This document shows positions 17,997 to 26,348 of a stretch of DNA of 57,711 nucleotides, in pieces. The number at the start of each line of letters is the position of its first letter. The first letter of the stretch is position 1. The notes beneath the pieces were generated by a model, which worked only from the letters and a program-made list of their open reading frames with translations, searched no databases and was not told where the DNA came from. Source of the stretch: Candidatus Gemmiger avistercoris (GTDB lineage: Bacteria; Bacillota; Clostridia; Oscillospirales; Ruminococcaceae); the NCBI GenBank assembly GCA_019116705.1, contig DXBF01000031.1, forward strand, positions 1 through 57,711. The letters run 5' to 3'. A program made the position numbers and the translations under genes.

Positions 17997-18865
17997 CCCT
18001 TGGTGCCTCCTCTCGAAACGCCCTCCATGATCTTGTTGCGGAAGGCCAGGAACAGCAGGATCAGCGGCACCGAGATCACCACCACCGCCGCCATCATGGC
18101 GGGGATATTCTCGCGGCCGAAGCCGTTTTCGCGGATCTCCTGGATGCCGTTGGAGACGAGGTAGTAGGCCGGGTCGTCGGTGATGAGCCGGGGCCAGACG
18201 TAGGAGTTCCAGCACTCGATCAGTTTGAGGATGGTGATGGTGACGAGGGTGGGGCGGCAGATGGGGATCATGACCTTCCACAGGTATTTCAGGTCGGAGG
18301 TTCCGTCCACCTTGGCGGCGCGGTAGAGTTCGTCGGGCACCTGTTCAAAGTTTTCCTTGAGCAGATAGATATAGAACACCGAGGTGATGGAAGGCAGGAT
18401 CAGGCCCGCAAAGCTGTTGCGCAGGTCCCAGTTGGTGATGGTGACAAAGTTGGTGATGACCACCAGTTCGGTGGGGATCATCATCATGGACAGAAACAGC
18501 CCGAACAGCAGGTTTTTGCCCCGGAAGCGCAGCCGGGCGAAGGCGTAGGCCGCCAGCGTGCTGACCACCACCATGACGGCGGTGGTGACGGCCGCAAAGA
18601 TCAGCGTGTTCAGCAGGTAGCCGCCCAGCGGCACGGCGGTGAACGCGTTGCGGTAGTTTTCCAGCGTGGGCTCGGTGGTGAAGAACACCGGCACATGCTC
18701 GGAGTTGTACGCCCCGTAGCTTTTGAGCGAGGTGAGCACCATCCAGTAGAACGGGAACAGCACCACCACGGCCCAGAAACTCAGGAACAGGTAGGTCAGC
18801 GCCCTGCGCAGGTTGTCCCGGCGGCGCAGGGCCTGCCGTTTTTGTTCGCAGGCTTCGTGGTTCAC
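17993..18865 (-). CDS. CUT1 ABC transporter permease (MalG/UgpE type)
   Basis: This 290-residue permease has six predicted membrane helices and the EAA loop (ELYRAAKVDGTSDLKYLWKV) that docks to the ATPase. The N-terminal half shows the MalG/UgpE signature FPFYWMVLTSLKS. The start is GTG and overlaps the stop codon of the partner permease (GTGA). The downstream binding-protein gene overlaps it by ATGA, so four transporter genes are translationally linked. Confidence 0.93.
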   Translation of the reverse strand: MNHEACEQKRQALRRRDNLRRALTYLFLSFWAVVVLFPFYWMVLTSLKSYGAYNSEHVPVFFTTEPTLENYRNAFTAVPLGGYLLNTLIFAAVTTAVMVVVSTLAAYAFARLRFRGKNLLFGLFLSMMMIPTELVVITNFVTITNWDLRNSFAGLILPSITSVFYIYLLKENFEQVPDELYRAAKVDGTSDLKYLWKVMIPICRPTLVTITILKLIECWNSYVWPRLITDDPAYYLVSNGIQEIRENGFGRENIPAMMAAVVVISVPLILLFLAFRNKIMEGVSRGGTKG

Positions 18866-19764
18866 AGTGACACGCCCCCTTCCCCACGCTTGCGGGTGAC
18901 CAGCAGATTGATGCAGGTGATGGTCAGCACGATGACGAACAGCAGGATGGCCGCCGCCGAGGCATAGGACGGGTAGCCGCCGCTGTCGCCGTAGAGCATG
19001 TCATACACATAGCCCACGATGGTGTTCATGCCCGCGGCGTTCAGGTCGGTGCCGAACAGGGCCACCGCGTCGCTGTAGGCCTTGAACGCGCCGATGAACC
19101 CGGTGATGACCAGGTAGACGATCATGGGCGAGATCATTGGCAGCGTGATGCGGAAGAAGATGCGGGTGCGGCTGGTGCCGTCTACCCGGGCGGCCTTGTA
19201 GTACTCGTCGTTGACCGAGGCCAGCGCGCTGGTCAGCACCAGGATCTTGAAGGGCAGCACCACCCAGACGGTGTAAAAGCAGAGCACGAACATCTTGGCC
19301 CAGTGGGGGCCGTTGATAAAATCGACGGGCCCCGCGCCGAACCAGGCCAGCATCAGGTTCACAAGGCCGTCGGTGTATTCGGTGCGCTGGAACAGCACCA
19401 TGAACACCAGCCCCACGGCCAGCGTGTTGGTCACGTAGGGCAGGAAGTAGACGGTCTGGTAGAGTTTGCGCAGCGGCCGGATGGAGGACAGCGCCGTGGA
19501 GATGACCAGCGCCAGGATGGTGGAGACCGGCACCGTGATGATGACCAGCACGAAGGTGTTTTCCACCGCCTGCAGGAAGTAGGGGTCGTGCAGCACGTAG
19601 GAATAGTTGTACAGCCCCACGCCCTGGTAGGTCTGGGAGGCAAAGTTGAAACATTCCTCCAGCGAGTAGACGGCCACGTCGATCAGCGGGTAGACCAGGA
19701 ACAGCCCCAGCAGCACCAGCGACGGCAGCAGGTAAAGCCATGCTTTTTTGGAATTGCGGTCCAT
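18862..19764 (-). CDS. CUT1 ABC transporter permease (MalF/UgpA type)
   Basis: This 300-residue permease has six membrane helices, the N-terminal segment AWLYLLPSLVLLGLFLVYPL typical of the MalF/UgpA/LacF partner, and an EAA loop (EYYKAARVDGTSRTRIFFRI). It lies 12 bp after the ATPase gene, with an AGGAAG site. It pairs with the downstream MalG-type permease to form the transmembrane channel of a carbohydrate importer. Confidence 0.93.
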   Translation of the reverse strand: MDRNSKKAWLYLLPSLVLLGLFLVYPLIDVAVYSLEECFNFASQTYQGVGLYNYSYVLHDPYFLQAVENTFVLVIITVPVSTILALVISTALSSIRPLRKLYQTVYFLPYVTNTLAVGLVFMVLFQRTEYTDGLVNLMLAWFGAGPVDFINGPHWAKMFVLCFYTVWVVLPFKILVLTSALASVNDEYYKAARVDGTSRTRIFFRITLPMISPMIVYLVITGFIGAFKAYSDAVALFGTDLNAAGMNTIVGYVYDMLYGDSGGYPSYASAAAILLFVIVLTITCINLLVTRKRGEGGVSL

Positions 19765-19776
19765 CTTCCTGCCCCC

Positions 19777-20892
19777 TTACGCGCGGGCGGCCCGGCCGCC
19801 GAACCGAATGCGCTGCCCGTCCCCGCGGCCGAACAGGAACACCTTGTCCGGCTTGAGGGCAAAACGGACGGCCCCGTCCACGGGGGCAGTGAGCTCCTCG
19901 GGCCGGACGATGGCGCGCACGGTGTCCCCTTCCAGGGCGGGATGGGTGCAGACGATGCTGGTATCCCGGCCCAGCACCTCCACCCGGCTGAGGGCGCACG
20001 CCACCGGGCCGCCGGCGGCCGGCGCGAACCCCTCGGGCCGCACGCCGGCCCATACTTCGCCGTCGGGCGCGCCGGGCACGGGCAGCGCCTTCTGCCCTGC
20101 CAGCAGCAGCATGCCGTCCTTCACCTCGCCGGCAAAGACGTTGATGGGCGGCGTGCCCAGGAATTTGGCCACAAACAGGCAGGCGGGGTCGTCGTAGACC
20201 TGCTGGGGCGCGCCCTGCTGCATCAGCACGCCGTCCCTCATGACCACGATGAAGTCCGAGATGCTCATGGCTTCCTCCTGGTCGTGGGTGACGAACAGCG
20301 TGGTGATGCCGGTCTTTTTCTGGATCTTGCAGATCTCCTCCCGCGTCTGCAGGCGCAGGCGGGCGTCCAGGTTGGACAGCGGCTCGTCCAGCAGCAGTAC
20401 CCGCGGCGCCTTGACCAGCGCGCGGGCAATGGCGACCCGCTGCTGCTGCCCGCCGGACAGTTCCTTCGGCTTGCGGTCCAGCAGCGGTTCGATCTGCACC
20501 AGGGCGGCGGTTTCCAGCGCGCGGCGGCGCATCTCGGCTTTGGTCAGTTTCTGCGCGCCTTTCAGGTTTTCCAGCGGGAAGGTGATGTTCTGCAGCACCG
20601 TCAGGTGGGGGTAAAGGGCATAGTTCTGGAACACCATGCCCACGCCCCGCAGTTCCGGCGGCAGCGCGGTCACATCCTCGCCGCCGAAAAAGATCCGGCC
20701 CGCAGTGGGCGTTTCCAGCCCGCAGATCATGTTCAGCGTGGTGGACTTGCCGCAGCCCGAAGGCCCCAGCAGCCCCACCAGTTTGCCGTCCGGCACTTCA
20801 AAGGTCAGGTCCCGCACCGCCGTGACCGCGCCCCGGGCTTTTTTGCCGCGGGCCGGGAACTGCTTGGTGAGGTCTTGCAATTGGATATTCAT
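19777..20892 (-). CDS. CUT1 ABC transporter ATPase (UgpC/MsmX family)
   Basis: This 371-residue ATPase has Walker [10 protein letters not shown] (43-51), the signature LSGGQQQR, Walker B VLLLDEP and the switch His in FVTHDQEEA. A C-terminal regulatory OB domain (about 240-371) is typical of MalK/UgpC. The start at 20892 is preferred: an upstream in-frame ATG lies at the predicted transcription start and has no ribosome binding site. It is the first gene of the transporter operon. Many Firmicutes share one such ATPase among several importers; here it is dedicated by position. Confidence 0.92.
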   Translation of the reverse strand: MNIQLQDLTKQFPARGKKARGAVTAVRDLTFEVPDGKLVGLLGPSGCGKSTTLNMICGLETPTAGRIFFGGEDVTALPPELRGVGMVFQNYALYPHLTVLQNITFPLENLKGAQKLTKAEMRRRALETAALVQIEPLLDRKPKELSGGQQQRVAIARALVKAPRVLLLDEPLSNLDARLRLQTREEICKIQKKTGITTLFVTHDQEEAMSISDFIVVMRDGVLMQQGAPQQVYDDPACLFVAKFLGTPPINVFAGEVKDGMLLLAGQKALPVPGAPDGEVWAGVRPEGFAPAAGGPVACALSRVEVLGRDTSIVCTHPALEGDTVRAIVRPEELTAPVDGAVRFALKPDKVFLFGRGDGQRIRFGGRAARA

Positions 20893-20929
20893 GCCCCATA
20901 TCCCCCCGTTTTTCATGGATACATGGTAT

Positions 20930-20958
20930 ATTATACAGGGTTTTGCGGCAGTCCACAA
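20930..20958 (-). promoter_or_regulatory. Promoter of the sugar ABC transporter operon
   Basis: TTGTGG and a perfect TATAAT are separated by 17 bp on the minus strand. The transcript would start near 20923 with a leader of about 30 nt. No operator palindrome or CcpA-like site was recognised. Confidence 0.65.
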
Positions 20959-20997
20959 GTTTTTTTGCAGTTCCCGGCCCGCCGGCGGCGCCCTGTA

Positions 20998-21026
20998 TTG
21001 ACATTCTGCGGGGCGGCGCGTAGGAT
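20998..21026 (+). promoter_or_regulatory. Sigma-A promoter of the MATE exporter gene
   Basis: A perfect TTGACA (20998-21003) and TAGGAT (21021-21026) are 17 bp apart. Transcription would start near 21033. This places an in-frame ATG at 21037 almost at the 5' end and supports the GTG at 21061 as the true start. Confidence 0.75.
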
Positions 21027-21060
21027 AGAGGACGAAATGCGATCAGAGCGAGGAGTGGAT

Positions 21061-22428
21061 GTGCCTGTGGCCGAAAAGGATGTTTCGCTGACCCGCGGCA
21101 GCGTGATGCGGGGGATGCTGCTGTTCGCCGTGCCGATTTTTTTCAGCAACCTGTTCCAGCAGCTGTACAATGCGGTGGACTCCCTCATCGTGGGCAACTT
21201 TCTGGGCGGCGAGGCGCTGGCGGCCGTCGGGTCGTCGGGCAGTCTGATCTTCCTGCTGACCGGGTTCGTCAACGGCGTCAGCCTGGGCGCAGGGGTGCTG
21301 GTGGCGCGGCACTACGGTTCCGGCAATGCGGAAGCGCTGCGCCGCGTCGTACATACCACGGTGGCCCTGGGCCTGACCGCCGGCGCAGTCCTGAGTGCGG
21401 CGGGCGTGCTGCTCACCCCGCAGATCCTGCGCTGGATGGGCACCCCGCCGGAGGTGCTCGGGGATTCCATCGTCTATTTCCGGGTCTATTTCATCGGTTC
21501 GCTGTCCGTTGTCATGTACAACGTGGAAGCCAGCATCCTGCAGTCGGTGGGCGACAGCCGCAGCCCCATGATCTACCTGATCGTGGCTTCGCTGCTCAAC
21601 GTGGTGCTCGACCTGTGGTTCATTGCCGGGCTGCATATGGGCGTGGGCGGCGCGGCCCTGGCCACCATCCTCTCCCAGACGGTCAGCGCCCTGCTGGCCT
21701 TCCGCCGCCTGACCTGCACCGAAGCCGCCTATGGCGTGCGCTGGCGGCAGGTGCGCTTCCATCCCGCCACGCTGCGCGCCGTCATCGCCCAGGGCGTGCC
21801 CTCCGGGCTGCAGAACTCGGTGGTCTCCCTGGCCAACGTCATCGTGCAGGCCAACATCAACGCTTTCGGCGCCCAGGCCATGGCCGGGTGCGGGGCTTAC
21901 AGCAAGCTGGAAGGGTTCGCTTTTCTGCCGGTGACCTGCTTTTCCATGGCGCTGGCCACCTACGTGAGCCAGAACGTGGGCGCCGGCCGCCCCGACCGGG
22001 TCCGCAGCAGCATGCGCTTCGGGCTGGCGGCCTCCTGCCTGCTGGCGGAGGGCATCGGCGTGGGGATGTTCGCCCTGGCGCCGCAGCTGATCGGCCTGTT
22101 CAACTCCGAACCCGGCGTCATTGCCTTCGGCGTGCAGCAGGCCCGCACGGTGGCCCTGTTCTACTGCCTGCTGGCTTTCAGCCACTGCTGCGCGGGCATC
22201 CTGCGCGGGCTGGGCCGGCCGGTGGTGCCCATGGCCATAATGCTCTCCATCTGGTGTGCGGTACGCATCGCCTATATCACGGTGACGGTGCAGCTGATCC
22301 CCCTGATCGCGGTGATCTTCTGGGCCTACCCGCTGACCTGGGGGATCAGTTCCCTGCTGTTTGCCGGCTACCTGCGGCATTGCGCCATCCCCGTCCCCGG
22401 CGGCGGGGCCCCGGTCCAGCGGGTCTGA
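21061..22428 (+). CDS. MATE-family efflux transporter
   Basis: This 455-residue protein has twelve predicted membrane helices in two homologous halves. It opens with the MATE pattern LTRGSVMRGMLLFAVPIFFS followed by NLFQQLYNAVDSLIVG. MATE proteins export drugs or metabolites using Na+ or H+ gradients. The GTG at 21061 is chosen because AGGAG lies 5 bp upstream and within the predicted transcript, whereas the ATG at 21037 is nearly leaderless. It is divergent from the sugar transporter. The substrate is unknown. Confidence 0.9.
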   Translation: MPVAEKDVSLTRGSVMRGMLLFAVPIFFSNLFQQLYNAVDSLIVGNFLGGEALAAVGSSGSLIFLLTGFVNGVSLGAGVLVARHYGSGNAEALRRVVHTTVALGLTAGAVLSAAGVLLTPQILRWMGTPPEVLGDSIVYFRVYFIGSLSVVMYNVEASILQSVGDSRSPMIYLIVASLLNVVLDLWFIAGLHMGVGGAALATILSQTVSALLAFRRLTCTEAAYGVRWRQVRFHPATLRAVIAQGVPSGLQNSVVSLANVIVQANINAFGAQAMAGCGAYSKLEGFAFLPVTCFSMALATYVSQNVGAGRPDRVRSSMRFGLAASCLLAEGIGVGMFALAPQLIGLFNSEPGVIAFGVQQARTVALFYCLLAFSHCCAGILRGLGRPVVPMAIMLSIWCAVRIAYITVTVQLIPLIAVIFWAYPLTWGISSLLFAGYLRHCAIPVPGGGAPVQRV

Positions 22429-22535
22429 CCGCACAGGGAGCGCCGTTTTGTCCAAAAAAGGATGGATTTTGACGGTGCATGGGTGTAAAATACGGATAGT
22501 ATCTGCGCAGAAAACAGCCTCCCGCGGGGAGGGAC

Positions 22536-22577
22536 GAGGGTTTTCCGGCTTCCGGCCGGGAAACCCTCTGTTTTTTT
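22536..22577 (+). terminator. Strong intrinsic terminator / leader hairpin
   Basis: A 14-bp stem (22536-22549 with 22555-22568, one G-T pair, 5-nt loop) is followed by TG and seven T residues. It lies about 110 bp after the MATE stop codon and 34 bp before the next start codon. A smaller CCTCCC/GGGAGG hairpin (22518-22532) precedes it. It probably ends the MATE transcript, but it could act as an attenuator for the following gene. Confidence 0.75.
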
Positions 22578-22611
22578 GCGCAATGCGCAAACTGGAGCGA
22601 GGGAAAGAAGT

Positions 22612-23160
22612 ATGCAAGTAGTAGAAACTTTTGGGCGGTATGTGGAAGCCTGGAGCAACACCCGCCCCGGGCGCGCCCGCAAGCTGCTGCGCACCGGGTG
22701 GGAGGCCCAGAACCTGAAAAACCGCCTCTGGCCCGACAAACGCCTGCTGCCCGCCGACCGGGAACTGGCCGCCATCATGATGGACGCCATGCCCTCCCCG
22801 GTAGAGAACCAGACCTGCGTGCACAACCGCTCGGTGGGCGGGGCCCTGCCGCCGGAGGACGCCGGTTTCGACGAACCGATGGACTGGTACGCCGCCGAGC
22901 TGCTGGGCCAGGTGCCCTGCATGCGCATGATGGACAATACCGGCCGCAAGCGGCTGTTCAACGACCCCGGCCTGCGGGGCATCATCGCCCTGTTGCCCGC
23001 TTTCGGTTTGCAACGAGCAAAAAATACGGATGTAGGGGCGGCATGTATGCCGCCCGGGGACGTGGGCGCAGCCCGGGGCGTTCCGGGCCATGGCGAACGG
23101 CCGCGGCGGGGTCAAGACCCCGCCCTACGGATCGCCCATAAACGGGCGGCAAACCCATAA
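22612..23160 (+). pseudogene. Decayed 2-hydroxyacyl-CoA dehydratase-like gene
   Basis: The open frame encodes 182 residues but looks like a remnant. Residues 1 to about 65 (VETFGRYVEAWSNTRPGRAR, then NLKNRLWPDKRLLPADRELA) resemble the N terminus of the 2-hydroxyglutaryl-CoA dehydratase/activase-related family. Residues about 88-136 (EPMDWYAAELLGQVPCMRMM) resemble a segment from the C-terminal third of the same family. Some 250 residues between, including the expected cysteine-containing MPCE-type region, are missing. From about 23030 the frame runs into a palindrome-rich repeat and is non-homologous. Intact members are about 400 residues. Family recognition is from memory and moderate. Confidence 0.5.
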
Positions 23161-23210
23161 CCGCACGGCAACGGGCGGTGCCGCGGGCGGCCTGCAGGCC
23201 GCCCCTACAT
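23030..23210. mobile_element. 181-bp MITE-like element with 13-bp terminal inverted repeats
   Basis: The element is bounded by perfect 13-bp inverted repeats, ATGTAGGGGCGGC (23030-23042) and its complement (23198-23210). ATACGG occurs on both flanks (23024-23029 and 23213-23218), like a target duplication offset by 2 bp. Inside are a 9-bp stem (23036-23055), GGCGGGGTC/GACCCCGCC (23105-23124) and a perfect 20-bp palindrome (23185-23204). No transposase is encoded, so it would be non-autonomous. It sits at the 3' end of the decayed dehydratase-like gene. Confidence 0.55.
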
Positions 23211-23263
23211 GTATACGGAAACCGGGCGGTCGATGGGGAACGCCGCGCCTGCCGGGACCCTCT

Positions 23264-23287
23264 GCGGCGGGGTCAAGACCCCGCCCT
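23264..23287. repeat. Second copy of a 24-bp palindromic unit
   Basis: These 24 bases are identical to 23103-23126 inside the neighbouring element. Both contain the palindrome GGCGGGGTC-AA-GACCCCGCC. The duplication suggests that the repeat family amplified locally between the decayed gene and argF. Confidence 0.6.
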
Positions 23288-23331
23288 GCAATGCCACACA
23301 AACGGGTGGCCTTTATGCTGCACGAACCGGC

Positions 23332-23375
23332 AGGGGGCGGGCCTGCGCGGCCCGCCCCCTTTGCACTTTTTATTT
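23332..23375 (+). terminator. Hairpin terminator in the convergent region before argF
   Basis: A 12-bp GC-rich stem (23332-23343 with 23349-23360, loop TGCGC) is followed on the plus strand by a T-rich run (TTGCACTTTTTATTT). It can stop plus-strand transcription entering the arg operon. It lies 10 bp past the argF stop codon and may also act as a 3' stabilising hairpin for that mRNA, which has no U-tract on its side. Confidence 0.6.
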
Positions 23376-24281
23376 CCCCGCCAGCAGGACGGCCAGCACG
23401 GCCTTGCCCATATGCAGGCGGTTTTCGGCCTCGTCAAAGATCTCGGCGGCGTGCTGTTCCAGCACGTCGGGGGCGATCTCCTCCCCGCGGTGGGCGGGCA
23501 GCGGGTGCTGCACCATGCAATCGGGTTTGGCCAGCGCCAGACGGGCGGCGTCCACCGTGTAGCCGGTGAAATCCCGGCGGCGGCGCTCCGCCTCCCGCTC
23601 CATACCCATGCTGACCCACACGTCGGTGAACAGCACGTCGGCGTCCCGGGCGGCCTCATCGGGGTCGCTCACCAGCCGGAACGCATCGCCGTACCCCTGC
23701 GCCAGCCGCAGCACGTCCGCCGCCGGACGGTAGCCCCGGGGGCAGGCCACGGTCAGCCGCATGCCCACGGCCAGGCAGCCCGCGATCAGGCTGTTTGCCA
23801 TGTTGTACCCGTCGCCGATGAACCCGGCCTGCAGCCCGGTCAGGCGGCCCTTGTATTCCCGCACGGTCATCAAATCGGTGAGGACCTGCAGCGGGTGGGC
23901 GTAGTCGGTCATGCCGGAGATCACCGGCACCCCGCTGTACTGCGCCAGCGCGTCCAGGTCGGTCTGCTTGTAGGTGCGGCAGACGATGGCGTCATAGTAC
24001 CGCCCCAGCACCCGGGCGGTGTCCTGGATGGGTTCGCCCCGGGCAGTCTGCAAATCGTGGGCACTCAGGTAGGTGCCCAGCCCGCCCATCTGGTAGATGC
24101 CCACCTCCAGGCTGGCGCGGGTGCGGGTGGAATGTTTGGCAAACACCAGCGCCACCGCCCTGCCCTGCAGGTCTTTGGGGTCCTGCCCGGCCCGGTGCAG
24201 GCGTTTGTATTCGTCGGCCACATCCAGGAAATGCAGGATCTCCTGCGGCGTCAGGCCGCCCAGTTTCAGCAGATGTTTCAT
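23370..24281 (-). CDS. argF: Ornithine carbamoyltransferase
   Basis: This 303-residue enzyme transfers a carbamoyl group to ornithine to form citrulline. The carbamoyl-phosphate motif STRTR (51-55), HPLQ (129-132), GDGYNMANS (156-164) and the ornithine loop DVWVSMG (220-226) are present. The ornithine-binding HCLP motif is instead HPLP (259-262), the form I associate with aspartate carbamoyltransferase. The start at 24281 overlaps the argD stop codon (TGATG). It is the last gene of the arg operon. Context makes ornithine the expected substrate; the altered motif leaves some doubt. Confidence 0.9.
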   Translation of the reverse strand: MKHLLKLGGLTPQEILHFLDVADEYKRLHRAGQDPKDLQGRAVALVFAKHSTRTRASLEVGIYQMGGLGTYLSAHDLQTARGEPIQDTARVLGRYYDAIVCRTYKQTDLDALAQYSGVPVISGMTDYAHPLQVLTDLMTVREYKGRLTGLQAGFIGDGYNMANSLIAGCLAVGMRLTVACPRGYRPAADVLRLAQGYGDAFRLVSDPDEAARDADVLFTDVWVSMGMEREAERRRRDFTGYTVDAARLALAKPDCMVQHPLPAHRGEEIAPDVLEQHAAEIFDEAENRLHMGKAVLAVLLAGK

Positions 24282-25462
24282 CACAAACTCTCCAACACGG
24301 AACGCAGGATGGCAAGGGCTTTGTCCACATCCTCCTGCGTCAGGATCAGCGGTGGCAGCAGCCGCAGGCGGGTCTTGGCCGTGAGCACCAGCAGGCCCTG
24401 CCGTTCGCAGGCCGTGCGCACTGCGGCGGCGCTGACGCCGTCCGCAAAGGCGACGCCCACCATCAGGCCCAGGCCGGTGACGGCCTGTACATGGGGCAGC
24501 GTTTGCAGCCCCGCCCGCAGGGCCGCGGCCAGGGCGTTGTCCTTTGCCAGCCGGTCATCGGTCAGTTCCCCCAGCACGGCCAGCGCCCCCGCGCAGGCCA
24601 CCGGGTTGCCGCCGAAGGTGGACCCGTGGCTGCCGGGGCCCATGTGCTGCGCCACTTTGCGGGTCATGAGCACCGCGCCGATGGGCAGCCCGCCGCCCAG
24701 GCCTTTGGCCAGGGTGACGATGTCGGGCTGCAGGCCGTACTGTTCACAGGCCAGGAAGGTACCGGTGCGGCCCACACCGGTCTGCACCTCGTCCACCAGC
24801 AGCAGGATGTCCCGCTGCCGGCAGAAGGCGGCCACCTGCTCCACATAGGCTTTTTCCAGGGCGACGACGCCCCCCTCCCCCTGGACCAGTTCCAGCAACA
24901 GGGCGCAGGTATCGGGCCCGCCGGCGGCTTCCCGCAGAGCCGCCAGATCCCCCGCCGGGACATAGGCGAACTGTTCGGGGAAGGGCCCGAAATCCCGGTG
25001 AAAGACCTCCTGCCCGGTGGCGGTCAGGGTGGCCAGCGTGCGGCCGTGGAAGGAGTTGACCAGCGTCAGCACCTTGCTGCGGCCGGGGCCGTAGGTATCC
25101 ACGCTGTATTTGCGGGCGGCCTTGATGGCGCCCTCGTTGGCTTCGGCGCCGGAATTGCCGAAAAAGACGGCGTCCAGCCCGGTGCGGCGGCAGAGTTCCT
25201 CCGCCAGCGCGCCGCAGGGCTCGGTATAGTACAGGTTGGACGTGTGCTGCAGCCGGCCCGCCTGGGCGCTGACCGCCGCCACCCAGGCCGGGTGGCAGAA
25301 GCCCAGGGCGTTGACCCCGATGCCGGAGGTAAAATCGAGATATTCCCGCCCCTCGGCGTCCCGGGCATACATGCCGCGGCCTTCCACCAGGGCGATGGGG
25401 CTGCGGCCGTAGGTGTGCAGGACGTTGGCGTCGTCCCGCGCGATGATGGCTTGCGTATTCAC
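24281..25462 (-). CDS. argD: Acetylornithine aminotransferase
   Basis: This 393-residue class III aminotransferase uses pyridoxal phosphate to convert N-acetylglutamate semialdehyde to N-acetylornithine. The PLP lysine is Lys253 in TLAKGLGGGLP, and the cofactor-ring Asp224 is in LLVDEVQTGVGRTG. Residues GNSGAEANEGAIK (102-114) form the phosphate-binding turn. It lies 12 bp after argB and overlaps argF by one base, so it is an internal gene of the arginine operon. Confidence 0.96.
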   Translation of the reverse strand: MNTQAIIARDDANVLHTYGRSPIALVEGRGMYARDAEGREYLDFTSGIGVNALGFCHPAWVAAVSAQAGRLQHTSNLYYTEPCGALAEELCRRTGLDAVFFGNSGAEANEGAIKAARKYSVDTYGPGRSKVLTLVNSFHGRTLATLTATGQEVFHRDFGPFPEQFAYVPAGDLAALREAAGGPDTCALLLELVQGEGGVVALEKAYVEQVAAFCRQRDILLLVDEVQTGVGRTGTFLACEQYGLQPDIVTLAKGLGGGLPIGAVLMTRKVAQHMGPGSHGSTFGGNPVACAGALAVLGELTDDRLAKDNALAAALRAGLQTLPHVQAVTGLGLMVGVAFADGVSAAAVRTACERQGLLVLTAKTRLRLLPPLILTQEDVDKALAILRSVLESL

Positions 25463-25474
25463 TGCGTTCCCTCC

Positions 25475-26329
25475 TTACCGGCTGCCGCGGCGGTAGAACA
25501 TGGTGCCCGCCCCGCGGTCGGAGAACATTTCCAGCAGAATGGAGTGGGGCACCCGGCCGTCGATGATGACCGCTTCGCGGACGCCCTTATAGATGGCGTC
25601 GGCCATGCCTTCGATCTTGGGCAGCATGCCCCCGGCGATGACCCCCGCCTGTTTGTAGCCCTCGATCTCGGAGACTTCCACCTCGGGGATCAGGGTGGAT
25701 TCGTCGTTTTTGTCGTAGAGCAGGCCCACGATGTCGGTCATGCTGACCAGCTTTTCGGCGTGGAGGGCGATGGCGATCTCGGCGGCGGCGGTGTCGGCGT
25801 TGATGTTGTAGGGCACGCCGTTGCCGTCCATGCCCACGGTGGCGATCACCGGGATGAAGCTGTCGGCCAGCAGGTGCTCGATCAGGGTGGTGTCCACCCG
25901 CTCGATCTCGCCCACATAGCCCAGGTCCGCGTCGGACTTGCGGGCGCAGGTGAGCATGTGGCCGTCCATGCCGCACAGGCCCACGCCCCGGCCCTTGAGC
26001 AGCGCCACCAGGTCCTTGTTGACCCGGCCCGCCAGCACCTGCTGGACGATCTCCATGGTCTCCTTGTCGGTATAGCGCAGGCCGCCCACGAATTTGGACT
26101 CCTTGCCGACGCGGGCCAGCATCTCGTTGATGGCCGGACCGCCGCCGTGTACCAGCACCACCCGCACGCCCAGCAGCGTCAGCGTGACCAGGTCGTTCAT
26201 CACGGCCAGTTTGAGCGTATCGTTGACCATGGCGTTGCCGCCGTACTTGATGACCAGCGTCTTACCGTGGTATTTCTGAATATAGGGCGTCGCTTCGCTG
26301 AAAAGCAGCGCCATTTCTTCGTTTTTCAT
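25475..26329 (-). CDS. argB: Acetylglutamate kinase
   Basis: This 284-residue amino-acid kinase phosphorylates N-acetylglutamate, the second step of arginine synthesis. It shows the ATP-binding segment VIKYGGNAM near the N terminus, the substrate segment VLVHGGGPAINEML and the later AGGMLPKIEGM. An N-terminal helix of about 25 residues before the kinase core is typical of arginine-inhibited forms, so feedback control is likely. It lies 19 bp after argJ. Confidence 0.96.
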   Translation of the reverse strand: MKNEEMALLFSEATPYIQKYHGKTLVIKYGGNAMVNDTLKLAVMNDLVTLTLLGVRVVLVHGGGPAINEMLARVGKESKFVGGLRYTDKETMEIVQQVLAGRVNKDLVALLKGRGVGLCGMDGHMLTCARKSDADLGYVGEIERVDTTLIEHLLADSFIPVIATVGMDGNGVPYNINADTAAAEIAIALHAEKLVSMTDIVGLLYDKNDESTLIPEVEVSEIEGYKQAGVIAGGMLPKIEGMADAIYKGVREAVIIDGRVPHSILLEMFSDRGAGTMFYRRGSR

Positions 26330-26348
26330 GCCCGTGCCCCCTCCGCCG

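Noticed and set aside
21037..21060. ATG at 21037 as start of the MATE gene
   Set aside because: The predicted transcription start is near 21033, so this ATG would have no ribosome binding site in the mRNA.
20893..21060. Riboswitch in the divergent region between the sugar transporter and MATE genes
   Set aside because: Both predicted leaders are only about 30 nt long, too short for a known riboswitch fold.
23024..23300. CRISPR array
   Set aside because: The repeated palindromic units are few, unevenly spaced and not separated by uniform unique spacers; no cas genes are present.
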